The notes below the pieces were generated by a model that was given only the letters and a program-made list of their open reading frames with translations, did not search any database and had not been told where the DNA came from. A stretch of 38,861 nt of DNA from Anoxybacillus thermarum. Its GTDB lineage: Bacteria > Bacillota > Bacilli > Bacillales > Anoxybacillaceae. Of this stretch, positions 13,916 through 22,067 are shown piece after piece. Within the stretch, counting starts at the first letter, position 1; each line of letters opens with the position of its first letter. Location of the stretch: the NCBI RefSeq assembly GCF_000836725.1, contig NZ_JXTH01000020.1, positions 1 to 38,861 of the forward strand, written 5' to 3'. The position numbers and the translations under genes are program-made.

Positions 13916-15811
13916 ATGGACATTTTAAAAAAAATACAAAAATATAGAGAAGAAGAACAGAAGTTAAAGTGGGAAGGGACATTTGCGGAATATTTAGAAA
14001 TCGTAAAAGAAAAGCCGTGGGTGGCTCAGTCTGCTCACTCTCGCGTTTACAATATGATTAAAGATGCTGGCATCGAAGAAGTAGATGGGAAGAAAAAATA
14101 CAACTTCTTTAGCGGTCAATTATTCGGGCTTGAAGAAGCGTTAGAACGACTTGTGGAAGAATATTTTCACCCAGCCGCGAAGCGATTAGATGTTCGAAAG
14201 CGCATTTTGTTGTTAATGGGACCGGTAAGCGGTGGAAAATCAACGCTTGTAACGATGTTAAAGCGAGGGCTTGAGGCGTATTCATATACGGATCGTGGCG
14301 CCGTATACGCCATTAAAGGATGTCCGATGCATGAAGATCCGCTTCATTTAATTCCGCACAACTTGCGCGATGAGTTTTATAAAGAGTATGGCATTCGTAT
14401 CGAAGGAAATTTGTCGCCATTAAATATGATGCGGCTTGAAAAAGAATATGGTGGGCGCATTGAAGATGTGATGGTCGAACGCATCTTTTTCTCAGAAGAT
14501 AAGCGCGTTGGAATTGGGACGTTTAGCCCATCCGATCCGAAGTCGCAAGACATTGCTGATTTAACGGGAAGCATTGATTTTTCTACGATTGCTCAATATG
14601 GGTCAGAATCGGATCCGCGCGCATATCGCTTTGATGGAGAGTTAAACAAAGCAAATCGCGGCATTATGGAATTTCAAGAAATGTTGAAGTGCGATGAAAA
14701 GTTTTTATGGCATTTGCTTTCTTTAACGCAAGAAGGAAACTTTAAAGCAGGACGTTTTGCGCTTATTAGTGCCGATGAATTAATTGTTGCTCACACGAAC
14801 GAAACAGAGTATCGTTCGTTTATTGCGAATAAAAAGAACGAGGCGCTTCATTCGCGTATTATCGTTATGCCAATTCCATATAACTTAAAAGTGTCAGAAG
14901 AGGAACGCATTTATGAAAAAATGATTCGTGAAAGCGATGTGGCGGACGTGCATATCGCCCCGCATACGCTCCGAGTGGCAGCGATGTTTACAATTTTAAC
15001 GCGTTTGAAAGAGCCGAAACGTGGTGATATTGACCTTGTGAAAAAAATGCGCTTGTATGACGGTGAGCTTGTCGAAGGATTTAATGAAGTCGATGTAGAG
15101 GAATTGAAAAAAGAATACCCGGATGAAGGAATGAGCGGCATTGATCCACGCTATGTCATTAATCGCATTTCGTCTTGTATTATTCGGAAAGAAGTGCCGT
15201 CCATTAATGCGCTAGATGTATTACGGGCGTTGAAAGAAGGATTAGAGCATCACCCGTCTATTTCAAAAGAAGATCGGGAACGTTATTTAAACTTCATCTC
15301 GATTGCGCGAAAAGAATACGACGAAATTGCAAAGCGGGAAGTGCAAAAAGCGTTTGTTTATTCGTATGAAGAATCGGCAAAAACGTTGATGGACAATTAC
15401 TTAGATAATGTAGAAGCATACTGCAACAAAGCGAAAATTCGCGATCCGTTAACGGGGGAAGAAATGAATCCAGATGAAAAGTTAATGCGATCGATTGAAG
15501 AACAAATCGGCATTTCAGAAAATGCGAAAAAGGCGTTTCGTGAAGAAATTTTAATTCGCATTTCGGCATATGCACGAAAAGGTCAGCGCTTTGATTATAA
15601 TTCACATGAACGGTTACGCGAAGCCATTCAGAAAAAGCTGTTTGCTGATTTGAAAGACATCGTCAAAATTACGACATCAACAAAAACGCCGGATGAACAA
15701 CAATTAAAGAAAATTAATGAAGTTGTCGCCCGTTTGATTGACGAGTACGGTTACAATTCCACTTCGGCAAATGAGTTGCTTCGTTATGTCGGAAGTTTGT
15801 TAAACAGATAA
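13916..15811 (+). CDS. prkA: PrkA AAA+ / serine kinase-related protein
   Basis: 631 residues, the same length as B. subtilis PrkA. The N-terminal AAA+ part has Walker A GPVSGGKST near residue 108. The C-terminal third is the PrkA kinase-like domain. In B. subtilis it sits in the inner spore coat and affects sporulation through sigma-K; it is described both as Ser/Thr kinase and as ATP-dependent protease. ATG 13916 follows GGTGGAGGAGGTCCGTGT. The next gene is yhbH, its usual partner (YeaG-YeaH in Enterobacteria). A terminator separates the two, so they are probably co-regulated rather than one transcript. Confidence 0.95.
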   Translation: MDILKKIQKYREEEQKLKWEGTFAEYLEIVKEKPWVAQSAHSRVYNMIKDAGIEEVDGKKKYNFFSGQLFGLEEALERLVEEYFHPAAKRLDVRKRILLLMGPVSGGKSTLVTMLKRGLEAYSYTDRGAVYAIKGCPMHEDPLHLIPHNLRDEFYKEYGIRIEGNLSPLNMMRLEKEYGGRIEDVMVERIFFSEDKRVGIGTFSPSDPKSQDIADLTGSIDFSTIAQYGSESDPRAYRFDGELNKANRGIMEFQEMLKCDEKFLWHLLSLTQEGNFKAGRFALISADELIVAHTNETEYRSFIANKKNEALHSRIIVMPIPYNLKVSEEERIYEKMIRESDVADVHIAPHTLRVAAMFTILTRLKEPKRGDIDLVKKMRLYDGELVEGFNEVDVEELKKEYPDEGMSGIDPRYVINRISSCIIRKEVPSINALDVLRALKEGLEHHPSISKEDRERYLNFISIARKEYDEIAKREVQKAFVYSYEESAKTLMDNYLDNVEAYCNKAKIRDPLTGEEMNPDEKLMRSIEEQIGISENAKKAFREEILIRISAYARKGQRFDYNSHERLREAIQKKLFADLKDIVKITTSTKTPDEQQLKKINEVVARLIDEYGYNSTSANELLRYVGSLLNR

Positions 15812-15840
15812 GCATGCCGCACTTGGCATGCTTTGTTTTA
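15811..15840 (+). terminator. Intrinsic terminator of prkA
   Basis: AGCATGCC (15811-15818) pairs with GGCATGCT (15825-15832), followed by TTGTTTTA. The stem begins in the prkA stop codon. Confidence 0.7.
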
Positions 15841-16038
15841 TCATTTTAGAAAACAGGCTTGTCTAAAAGAAAGGGATTCGAGTAATTTTCGAAATCATTT
15901 GTCAATTTTTTTCGGTCGCTGCATAGGATAAAGTAACCAACCATTCATTCATTCATTCATCATTTTTAACAGCCAACATATTGTATGCAAGAAAAAGGGA
16001 AAGTGTGCATCATTATTTTACATGTAGGAGGGGAAAAA

Positions 16039-17199
16039 ATGAGTAGAAACTTCGTTGTGTCAAAAGAAGATTGGTCCCTCCATCGAAAAGGCCACGATGA
16101 TCAAAAACGGCACGAAGAAAAGGTAAAAGAAGCGATTAAAAATAATCTTGGCGATTTAATTACAGAAGAAAGCATTATTATGTCAAATGGTCGCGATGTC
16201 ATAAAAATACCGATTCGTTCGTTAGATGAATATAAAATTCGTTATAATTATGACAAAAATAAACATGTCGGCCAAGGCGATGGGGACAGTCAAGTTGGCG
16301 ATGTGATTGCGCGCGACGGTTCTGGCGACGGTCAAAAAGGACCAGGAAAAGGTCAAGGAGCAGGTGATCTAGCTGGGCAAGACTATTATGAAGCAGAAGT
16401 GTCTTTAATGGAGTTAGAAGAAGCTTTGTTTAGTCAATTGGAACTTCCAGATTTAAAGAAAAAGCAACACGCAGATCACGTTGTTCAACATATCGAATTT
16501 AATGATATTCGTCGAACAGGATTAATGGGAAATATTGATAAGAAAAAAACGATGATGGCTGCGTTTAAACGAAATGCATTAAGCGGTAATCCAAGCTTTT
16601 ATCCAATTTATCCAGAAGATTTAAAATTTAAAACGTGGAATGAAGTCATTAAGCCAGATTCAAAAGCAGTTGTCATTGCGATGATGGATACGAGCGGATC
16701 GATGGGCGTATGGGAAAAGTATATGGCTAGAAGTTTCTTCTTTTGGATGACGCGTTTTTTAAGAACAAAATATGAAACGGTAGATATCGTTTTTATCGCT
16801 CATCATACCGAAGCAAAAGTTGTAACAGAAGAAGAATTTTTCACAAAAGGGGAAAGCGGTGGAACGATTTGTTCATCAGCGTATCGAAAGGCGCTTGAAG
16901 TCATTGAAACGACCTATTCACCGACGAAGTATAACATTTATCCATTTCATTTTTCCGATGGCGACAACTTAACATCCGATAACGCGCGCTGTGTGAAGCT
17001 CGTGCAAGAGTTAATGAAAGCATCGAATATGTTTGGATACGGGGAAGTAAATCAGTACAATCGCCATTCCACGCTTATGTCCGCATATAAGCATATTAAA
17101 GATGAAAAGTTTCGCTACTACATTTTGAAACAAAAGTCTGATGTACTGCAAGCGATGAGAAACTTTTTCCGAAAAGAAGAACAGAAAACGCTTGTTTAA
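16039..17199 (+). CDS. yhbH: Sporulation protein YhbH (DUF444, VWA-type)
   Basis: 386 residues. A Gly/Asp/Gln-rich linker ([20 protein letters not shown], about residue 85) separates a charged N-terminus from a von Willebrand A-like domain with the MIDAS motif DTSGSM in [17 protein letters not shown]. The family (DUF444, YeaH in E. coli) works with PrkA/YeaG in sporulation or stress. ATG 16039 follows GTAGGAGGGGAAAAA; the frame extends upstream to 15985 without a second ribosome binding site. The intergenic region before it has five CATT repeats at about 15942-15961. The gene ends at a strong terminator. Confidence 0.93.
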   Translation: MSRNFVVSKEDWSLHRKGHDDQKRHEEKVKEAIKNNLGDLITEESIIMSNGRDVIKIPIRSLDEYKIRYNYDKNKHVGQGDGDSQVGDVIARDGSGDGQKGPGKGQGAGDLAGQDYYEAEVSLMELEEALFSQLELPDLKKKQHADHVVQHIEFNDIRRTGLMGNIDKKKTMMAAFKRNALSGNPSFYPIYPEDLKFKTWNEVIKPDSKAVVIAMMDTSGSMGVWEKYMARSFFFWMTRFLRTKYETVDIVFIAHHTEAKVVTEEEFFTKGESGGTICSSAYRKALEVIETTYSPTKYNIYPFHFSDGDNLTSDNARCVKLVQELMKASNMFGYGEVNQYNRHSTLMSAYKHIKDEKFRYYILKQKSDVLQAMRNFFRKEEQKTLV

Positions 17200-17227
17200 A
17201 CCCTTGTGTGATACAAGGTTTTTTTTT
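17199..17227 (+). terminator. Intrinsic terminator of yhbH
   Basis: AACCCTTGT (17199-17207) pairs with ACAAGGTT (17213-17220, one bulged C), followed by a run of nine T. Confidence 0.85.
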
Positions 17228-17239
17228 GCGAAAAAATAG

Positions 17240-17282
17240 TTGACAAACGGGTGGGGGTTTTGTAATATACTCATAGAGGTAA
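17240..17282 (+). promoter_or_regulatory. Promoter of the sulfur operon with CstR-like operator S1a
   Basis: TTGACA (17240-17245) and TAATAT (17263-17268) are 17 bp apart. ATACTCATAGAGGTAA (17267-17282) overlaps the -10 and the start and fits ATACy-N6-rGTAT at 9 of 10 fixed positions. Similar sites recur at 17312, 19755 and 20055. Confidence 0.6.
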
Positions 17283-17311
17283 TGGTAATAACTTATTTTT
17301 TACAATGAAAT

Positions 17312-17327
17312 ATACCCTTATGAGTAT
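17312..17327. promoter_or_regulatory. CstR-like operator S1b
   Basis: ATACCCTTATGAGTAT matches ATACy-N6-rGTAT fully and extends one more base on each side as TA...TA symmetry. It lies in the 5' leader, just before the ribosome binding site of the rhodanese gene. CsoR-family persulfide sensors (CstR) bind sites of this type in front of the same genes in other Firmicutes. Confidence 0.6.
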
Positions 17328-17342
17328 AGAGAGGTGAGGAAA

Positions 17343-17642
17343 ATGAAACATATCTCCCCACAAGAACTAGAGCAACAATTAAAAGAGGGGCGTGCACTGA
17401 GCATTATTGACGTGCGCGAATATGAAGAAGTGGCGCATGGGAAAATTCCAGGCGCACGCCACATTCCGCTCGGCCAATTGCTTGAGCGAATGAATGAAAT
17501 TGATAAAAATGAAGAGCATATTCTCGTTTGTCGCTCAGGAAATCGAAGTGGTATGGCTTGTCAATTGTTAGAAAGCTACGGATACCAAGTCGTGAATATG
17601 ACGGGCGGTATGCTTGAATGGACAGGTGAGATCGAACGATAG
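17343..17642 (+). CDS. Single-domain rhodanese (sulfurtransferase)
   Basis: 99 residues, one rhodanese domain. The active-site loop is VCRSGNRSG, with the persulfide-carrying Cys at about position 66 followed by the short six-residue loop. The N-terminal part has the CH2A-like motif SIIDVREYEEVAHGKIPGA. It transfers sulfane sulfur between thiols. ATG 17343 is chosen; the GTG at 17334 is within the ribosome binding region GAGAGGTGAGGA. It is the first gene of an operon of sulfur-handling proteins under S1a/S1b and is 68 percent or so alike by eye to the rhodanese part of the next gene (PGAxHIPLGQLxERMNE), which suggests a duplication. Confidence 0.9.
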   Translation: MKHISPQELEQQLKEGRALSIIDVREYEEVAHGKIPGARHIPLGQLLERMNEIDKNEEHILVCRSGNRSGMACQLLESYGYQVVNMTGGMLEWTGEIER

Positions 17643-17653
17643 GAGGGAATCGA

Positions 17654-18229
17654 ATGAATGTAGATCTTGTCGTTGATGCGCGTGGGCTATCTTGTCCAAT
17701 GCCGATCGTTCGCACGAAAAAGGCAATGGAACAGCTACAACCTGGCCAAGTGCTGGAAGTGCAAGCAACGGACAAAGGATCGCTTGCCGATATTCAAGGC
17801 TGGGCAAAAAACACAGGGCATCAATATATCGGCACGATTGAAGAAGGGGATGTACTCAAACATTACCTTCGCAAAGCGAATCCGACAGAAAGCAAAGAGG
17901 AAACGAAATATCCTCACGTTGTCGCGTTAGACGAATTGCAAAAGAAAGTAGAAAACAATGAACAAGTATTTATTTTAGACGTACGCGAGGAAGCGGAATA
18001 TGTGTTTGGACATATTCCAGGAGCGTATCATATTCCGCTCGGACAGCTGTCCGAACGAATGAATGAATTAAATAAAGATGAGACGATTTACGTCATTTGC
18101 CGAACAGGCAATCGTAGCGATCTCGCTGCGCAACAATTAGCTGAAAAAGGATTCACACATGTATTTAACGTCATTCCGGGCATGACAGAATGGAAAGGAA
18201 CAATGATTAAAGGAGGAAATGAACAATGA
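17654..18229 (+). CDS. yrkF: TusA-rhodanese fusion sulfur carrier
   Basis: 191 residues. Residues 1-75 are a TusA domain with the CPMP motif (GLSCPMPIVRTKKAMEQL) carrying the sulfur on Cys13. Residues about 90-185 are a rhodanese domain with active-site loop VICRTGNRSD. The same fusion is YrkF in B. subtilis. Fusion of carrier and sulfurtransferase implies direct hand-over of persulfide. ATG 17654 follows TAGGAGGGAATCGA. The stop overlaps the next gene's start (ATGA), so the two are translationally coupled. Confidence 0.9.
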   Translation: MNVDLVVDARGLSCPMPIVRTKKAMEQLQPGQVLEVQATDKGSLADIQGWAKNTGHQYIGTIEEGDVLKHYLRKANPTESKEETKYPHVVALDELQKKVENNEQVFILDVREEAEYVFGHIPGAYHIPLGQLSERMNELNKDETIYVICRTGNRSDLAAQQLAEKGFTHVFNVIPGMTEWKGTMIKGGNEQ

Positions 18230-18621
18230 ACAAACGTGTAGCAATTATTGCAGCAAATGGTGGATTATTCGATGCATACAAAGTATTTAACATTGCGACA
18301 GCAGCGGCAGCAACAGAAGCAGAAGTAGCGATTTTCTTTACATTCGAAGGATTAAATTTAATTCATAAAGAAGCGTATAAGCAATTGCCACTTCCAGAAG
18401 GAAAAGAACAAATTCAACAAGGATTTGCTCAAGCGAACGTTCCATCGATCCCTGAACTTGTAAGCATGGCTCAAGAAATGGGTGTGAAATTCATTGCTTG
18501 TCAAATGACAATGGATGTCATGGGATTAACAAAAGAACATTTTGTAGATGGCATCGATGTTGGTGGAGCTGTCACATTCCTCGATTTTGCGAAAGATGCT
18601 GACATTACGTTGACGTTCTAA
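18226..18621 (+). CDS. yrkE: DsrE/DsrF-like sulfur relay protein
   Basis: 131 residues, DsrE-like fold. N-terminus VAIIAANGGLFDAYKVFNIA and the conserved Cys in GVKFIACQMTMDVMGL fit the DsrE2/YrkE group, which binds and passes sulfane sulfur, usually with TusA. The C-terminal GGAVTFLDFAKDADITLTF is family-typical. The start overlaps yrkF by four bases and has AAAGGAGGAAATGAAC upstream. The last codons and stop lie inside a 37-bp tandem duplication that runs into the next gene. Confidence 0.88.
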   Translation: MNKRVAIIAANGGLFDAYKVFNIATAAAATEAEVAIFFTFEGLNLIHKEAYKQLPLPEGKEQIQQGFAQANVPSIPELVSMAQEMGVKFIACQMTMDVMGLTKEHFVDGIDVGGAVTFLDFAKDADITLTF

Positions 18622-18685
18622 GGAGGAAAAGCATGAAAGCAGATCTTGGACGTTCTAAGGAGGAAAAGCATGAAAGCAGATCTTG
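18612..18685 (+). repeat. Perfect 37-bp tandem duplication at the yrkE/yrkI junction
   Basis: Bases 18612-18648 are repeated exactly at 18649-18685. The unit contains the yrkE stop codon, a GGAGG ribosome binding site, an ATG and the first codons of tusA. The first ATG (18633) opens a 19-codon frame that ends at TGA 18690-18692, inside the real gene; the second ATG (18670) is the true start. The exact identity indicates a recent event. Confidence 0.95.
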
Positions 18686-18897
18686 TCGTTGATGCAAAAG
18701 GGTTGGCGTGCCCAATGCCAATCGTTCGTACAAAAAAAGGAATGGATACACTACAATCAGGTCAAGTGTTAGAAATTCATGTGACGGATAAAGGAGCTAA
18801 AAACGATTTGTCCGCATGGGCAAAATCAGCGGGTCATGAAATGATTGACATGGCCGAAGAAGGCGACGTACTAAAATTTTGGATTCGTAAAGCGTGA
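18670..18897 (+). CDS. yrkI: TusA-family sulfur carrier
   Basis: 75 residues with the CPMP signature (GLACPMPIVRTKKGMDTL), where Cys13 carries persulfide. The C-terminal half (GHEMIDMAEEGDVLKFWIRK) matches the two-layer TusA fold. It is clearly related to the TusA half of the fusion at 17654. The start is the ATG in the second copy of the 37-bp duplication; the earlier TTG and ATG are out of place or out of frame. Two ribosome binding sites now precede it, and the decoy frame from the first one crosses its start. Expression may therefore be lowered or coupled to re-initiation. Confidence 0.9.
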   Translation: MKADLVVDAKGLACPMPIVRTKKGMDTLQSGQVLEIHVTDKGAKNDLSAWAKSAGHEMIDMAEEGDVLKFWIRKA

Positions 18898-18926
18898 GAA
18901 GCATCGGGCGTATGTCCCGATGCTTC
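18898..18926 (+). repeat. 11-bp perfect hairpin between tusA and the exporter
   Basis: GAAGCATCGGG (18898-18908) pairs with CCCGATGCTTC (18916-18926), loop of 7 nt, no U-tract. It starts right after the tusA stop and ends eight bases before the ribosome binding site of the next gene, so it may be a processing site or partial terminator. Confidence 0.6.
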
Positions 18927-18945
18927 ATACAAGGAGTGAACTAGC

Positions 18946-19722
18946 ATGGATATCGGCTTTATTGTGACGATTTTTCTCATTGGATTTATCGGTTCGTTTA
19001 TTTCAGGAATGGTTGGAATTGGCGGATCGATCATTAAGTATCCGATGCTTCTTTACATTCCACCGTTGCTTGGCTACGCTGCATTTAGTGCTCATGAAGT
19101 ATCCGGCATTAGCGCCATTCAAGTATTTTTCGCAACAATTGGAGGCGTTTGGGCGTATCGGAAAGGTGGATATTTAAACAAAACGTTAATTATTTACATG
19201 GGAACGAGCATTTTGCTCGGTAGTTTCATCGGCGGTTATGGTTCAAAATTAATGAGTGAAGGCGGCATTAATATCGTTTATGCAGCGTTGGCAACGATTG
19301 CGGCCGTTTTGATGTTCGTTCCGAAAAAAGAAATTGATAACATTCCACTCGATCAAGTGACATTTAATAAGTGGCTCGCTGCCGCATTAGCATTTATTGT
19401 CGGAGTGGGCGCTGGAATTGTTGGAGCTGCTGGTGCATTTATTCTTGTACCAATTATGCTCGTCGTACTAAAAATTCCAACACGTATGACGATTGCTACA
19501 TCATTAGCTATTACGTTTATTTCATCAATTGGGGCAACAGTAGGAAAAATTACAACAGGGCAGTTCGAGTTTTGGACGGCATTGATTATGGTTGTTGCAA
19601 GTTTAATTGCTTCCCCGATCGGAGCAAACGTTGGTAAAAAGGTCAATACAAAAATATTGCAGTTTATTTTAGCTGCCCTCATCGTAGCAACAGCTATTAA
19701 AATTTGGTTGGACATTTTGTAA
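18946..19722 (+). CDS. yrkJ: TauE/SafE-family sulfur-compound exporter
   Basis: 258 residues with about eight hydrophobic helices in two repeats, each starting with a Gly-rich signature ([16 protein letters not shown] near residue 22 and [18 protein letters not shown] near 155). TauE/SafE proteins move sulfite, sulfonates or other sulfur anions out of or into the cell. In this setting export of sulfite or thiosulfate formed from persulfide oxidation is likely. ATG 18946 follows AAGGAGTGAACTAGC. It is the last gene of the first sulfur operon; a new promoter follows. Confidence 0.88.
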   Translation: MDIGFIVTIFLIGFIGSFISGMVGIGGSIIKYPMLLYIPPLLGYAAFSAHEVSGISAIQVFFATIGGVWAYRKGGYLNKTLIIYMGTSILLGSFIGGYGSKLMSEGGINIVYAALATIAAVLMFVPKKEIDNIPLDQVTFNKWLAAALAFIVGVGAGIVGAAGAFILVPIMLVVLKIPTRMTIATSLAITFISSIGATVGKITTGQFEFWTALIMVVASLIASPIGANVGKKVNTKILQFILAALIVATAIKIWLDIL

Positions 19723-19728
19723 AAGATG

Positions 19729-19770
19729 TTGAAAAATTCATCCTTTATGTTATAATACTATTAGGGGTAT
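19729..19770 (+). promoter_or_regulatory. Promoter of the glutaredoxin-like gene with operator S2
   Basis: TTGAAA (19729-19734) and TATAAT (19751-19756) with a 16-bp spacer. ATACTATTAGGGGTAT (19755-19770) matches ATACy-N6-rGTAT at all fixed positions and covers the start site. Confidence 0.65.
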
Positions 19771-19803
19771 ATAAAATAGTGAACATAAAGGAGGAATGGT
19801 AAT

Positions 19804-20037
19804 ATGAAACAAGTAACGGTATATACGACGACGACATGTCCATATTGTACATTGCTAAAGAACTTTTTAGCTGAACGAGGCATTCCTTTTAGAGAAGTGA
19901 ACTTGCATCAACATCCTGAAGCTGTTGACTACGTTGTTCGCTCGACTGGACAAATGGGCGTGCCACAGACAGAAATTAACGGACGATGGGTCGTTGGATT
20001 TGATCCGCAACGAATTATGCAATTGTTACAACAATAA
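19804..20037 (+). CDS. Glutaredoxin-like thiol-disulfide protein
   Basis: 77 residues, one glutaredoxin/thioredoxin-fold domain with the redox motif CPYC near residue 12 and a cis-Pro segment GVPQTEINGRWVVGFD. It probably reduces persulfides or mixed disulfides formed during sulfur stress, using bacillithiol or a thioredoxin system since glutathione is not expected in this group. ATG 19804 follows AAAGGAGGAATGGTAAT. It has its own promoter with operator S2 and is followed closely by the persulfide dioxygenase-like gene. Confidence 0.9.
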   Translation: MKQVTVYTTTTCPYCTLLKNFLAERGIPFREVNLHQHPEAVDYVVRSTGQMGVPQTEINGRWVVGFDPQRIMQLLQQ

Positions 20038-20054
20038 TTTTTTTACTTATATAA

Positions 20055-20070
20055 ATACCCTATAAGGTAT
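20055..20070. promoter_or_regulatory. CstR-like operator S3
   Basis: ATACCCTATAAGGTAT, the most symmetric of the four sites, lies just before the AAGGAGAGG ribosome binding site of the next gene. No clear separate -35/-10 pair was found with it, so it may act on read-through or on a weak promoter. Confidence 0.6.
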
Positions 20071-20089
20071 AAGGAGAGGTGGATATTAC

Positions 20090-21223
20090 ATGGCAGTATA
20101 TGCATTAACAGCACAACAAATCAATGAGATGATTGTTAATAAGGAACCATTTTTCTTATTCGATGTTCGCAATGAATCAGATTTTGCAGATTGGAAAATT
20201 GAAGGAGATCACATTGAATATTTAAACGTTCCTTATTTTGAATTAATTGATGGCGTTGAGCCTGTGTTAGAACGTTTACCGAAAGATAAAAAAATCGTCG
20301 TTGTTTGTGCAAAAGAAGGGTCTTCGATGATGGTCGCTGACATGCTTGCTGAAAAAGGTTTCGAAGTATTTTATTTAAAAGGCGGCATGAAAGCATGGAG
20401 TGAATATTTATATCCAGTTGTTGTATACGAAGATGAAAATATGAAAGTATATCAATTTATTCGTGTTGGTAAAGGTTGCCTTTCTTATATGGTCGTATCG
20501 GGCAAAGAAGCGCTTATCGTTGATCCATCTCGATTTATTGATGTATATAAGGAAGTGGCGCAAAACGAAAACGTAACGATTACACATATCGTCGACTCTC
20601 ATTTACATGCCGATCACATTTCTGGCGGATATGAATTAGCAAAACAAACAGGAGCGAAATATTATTTAATGAAGAGTGAAGGTGCGGTATTTGAATTTGA
20701 GCCGTTAGAAAATCATGATCGCATCGAATTTGAAAAAGTAAGCCTAGAAGTATTAGCAATTAAAACGCCAGGTCATACCCCAGGTAGTGTATCATTTTTC
20801 GTAAACAATAAATTGCTCTTCTCTGGTGATACGATTTTCGTAAGCGGTCTTGGTCGACCAGATCTTGGCGGAAAAGCGCGCGAGTGGGCAAAAGATTTAT
20901 ACGATACAGTGTATAACAAAGTAGCACAAATTGCTGATGATGTTATTGTCCTTCCTGCTCACTATGCAAACTTTGATCAAGAAGTGAATGAGCAAGGATA
21001 TATCGGGAATACGTTAGGAAACATTCGCCAAATGAACGAAATAATGCAAGGTAAAACGGAAGAGGAGTTCGTTGAACATGTGGCGCAATCCGCTTCTTCT
21101 GAAACACCACCGAACTTTGAAGACATTATTGCCATCAATCGTGGTGTGAAAGATGCAACGCCAGAGCAACAACAAGAACTTGAAATCGGTCCGAACCGTT
21201 GCGCTGTTCATCATACACATTAA
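20090..21223 (+). CDS. yrkH: Rhodanese-metallo-beta-lactamase fusion (persulfide dioxygenase-like)
   Basis: 377 residues. Residues 1-105 form a rhodanese domain (FLFDVRNESDFADW, catalytic loop VVCAKEGSS). Residues about 115-330 form a metallo-beta-lactamase domain with metal motif SHLHADHISGG, GHTPGSVSFF, and FSGDTIFVSGLGRPDLGG. The mononuclear-iron persulfide dioxygenases (ETHE1/CstB group) share these motifs and the GRPDLGG loop. The enzyme would oxidise protein or bacillithiol persulfide to sulfite or thiosulfate, which the TauE/SafE protein can export. Domain order (rhodanese first) differs from S. aureus CstB. B. subtilis YrkH is the nearest relative I recall. ATG 20090 follows AAGGAGAGGTGGATATTAC. 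Confidence 0.88.
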   Translation: MAVYALTAQQINEMIVNKEPFFLFDVRNESDFADWKIEGDHIEYLNVPYFELIDGVEPVLERLPKDKKIVVVCAKEGSSMMVADMLAEKGFEVFYLKGGMKAWSEYLYPVVVYEDENMKVYQFIRVGKGCLSYMVVSGKEALIVDPSRFIDVYKEVAQNENVTITHIVDSHLHADHISGGYELAKQTGAKYYLMKSEGAVFEFEPLENHDRIEFEKVSLEVLAIKTPGHTPGSVSFFVNNKLLFSGDTIFVSGLGRPDLGGKAREWAKDLYDTVYNKVAQIADDVIVLPAHYANFDQEVNEQGYIGNTLGNIRQMNEIMQGKTEEEFVEHVAQSASSETPPNFEDIIAINRGVKDATPEQQQELEIGPNRCAVHHTH

Positions 21224-21238
21224 AAAGGAATTTTATTC

Positions 21239-21266
21239 AACCTCGCTATGTGCGAGGTTTTTTCGA
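21239..21266 (+). terminator. Terminator of the sulfur regulon
   Basis: AACCTCGC (21239-21246) pairs with GCGAGGTT (21252-21259), followed by TTTTCG. Confidence 0.8.
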
Positions 21267-21375
21267 TTTTGTGAAACTTTTTGGACACAATAGTCGTATA
21301 TAACGTATGTGGAGGTACTCTCTTTCATTTTCGGCTATTTTTCATTAAAATATAAAATAACGGAGGGATGATATT

Positions 21376-22062
21376 ATGTTTTTTCACCCAATGGATTTCC
21401 TTATTTTAATTGCTTTCGCTGTGTCGATTTGGGCGCAATTTAAAGTGAAAGGAAACTTTAGCAAGTGGTCAGATGTACCTGCTTCCTCTGGATTGACGGG
21501 AGCAGAAGTGGCGCGTCTCATTTTAGATCGCAATGGATTATACGATGTGCCAGTGGAACTTGTTCCAGGTACGTTGACAGATCATTACGATCCAATTGCT
21601 CGCGCTGTTCGTTTATCAGAGCCGGTTTACTATGGCCGCTCGATTGCAGCTGTATCGGTAGCTGCCCATGAAGTAGGGCATGCGGTGCAACATCAACAAG
21701 CATATGGTGCGCTCGTTTTACGCCATCGTATGTTCCCAATTGTAAATTTGACATCTGGAATGGCTCCATTCCTTCTTCTTGGCGGGTTTTTATTGCAACA
21801 GTTTTCGTTAATTGGTTTAGGGATTATTTTGTTCTCGTTTGCCGTAGCGTTTCAAGTCATTACGCTACCTGTTGAGTTTAATGCAAGTTCACGTGCAAAA
21901 GATTTTATGATCGCAGAAGGTATTATTCGCAATGAAGAAGAACGTGGGGTAAATAAAGTATTAAATGCCGCGGCATTAACGTATGTTGCTGCAGCGCTTA
22001 TTTCGGTGTTAGAATTAATTAAGTATGTACTTATTTTTGTGCAAGGAAATAATGAAGATTAA
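21376..22062 (+). CDS. yugP: Membrane zinc metallopeptidase (YugP-like)
   Basis: 228 residues with an N-terminal hydrophobic segment, two to three helices around residues 120-165 and one at the C-terminus. The zincin motif HEVGH (His98, Glu99, His102) lies in AAVSVAAHEVGHAVQHQ. A third ligand Glu166 lies in LPVEFNASSRA. This is the neutral zinc metallopeptidase family 2 (YugP, DUF2268-unrelated), an integral-membrane protease of unknown substrate. ATG 21376 follows AACGGAGGGATGATATT. The next gene starts within 50 bp, so the two may be co-transcribed. Confidence 0.88.
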   Translation: MFFHPMDFLILIAFAVSIWAQFKVKGNFSKWSDVPASSGLTGAEVARLILDRNGLYDVPVELVPGTLTDHYDPIARAVRLSEPVYYGRSIAAVSVAAHEVGHAVQHQQAYGALVLRHRMFPIVNLTSGMAPFLLLGGFLLQQFSLIGLGIILFSFAVAFQVITLPVEFNASSRAKDFMIAEGIIRNEEERGVNKVLNAAALTYVAAALISVLELIKYVLIFVQGNNED

Positions 22063-22067
22063 TAAAT

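Noticed and set aside
15942-15961. CATT tandem repeat as phase-variable element
   Set aside because: Only five units, about 80 bp before the yhbH start, with no promoter spacing or coding frame dependent on them.
18633-18692. 19-residue leader peptide gene
   Set aside because: It arises only from the 37-bp duplication and has no independent coding character, though its translation may still matter.
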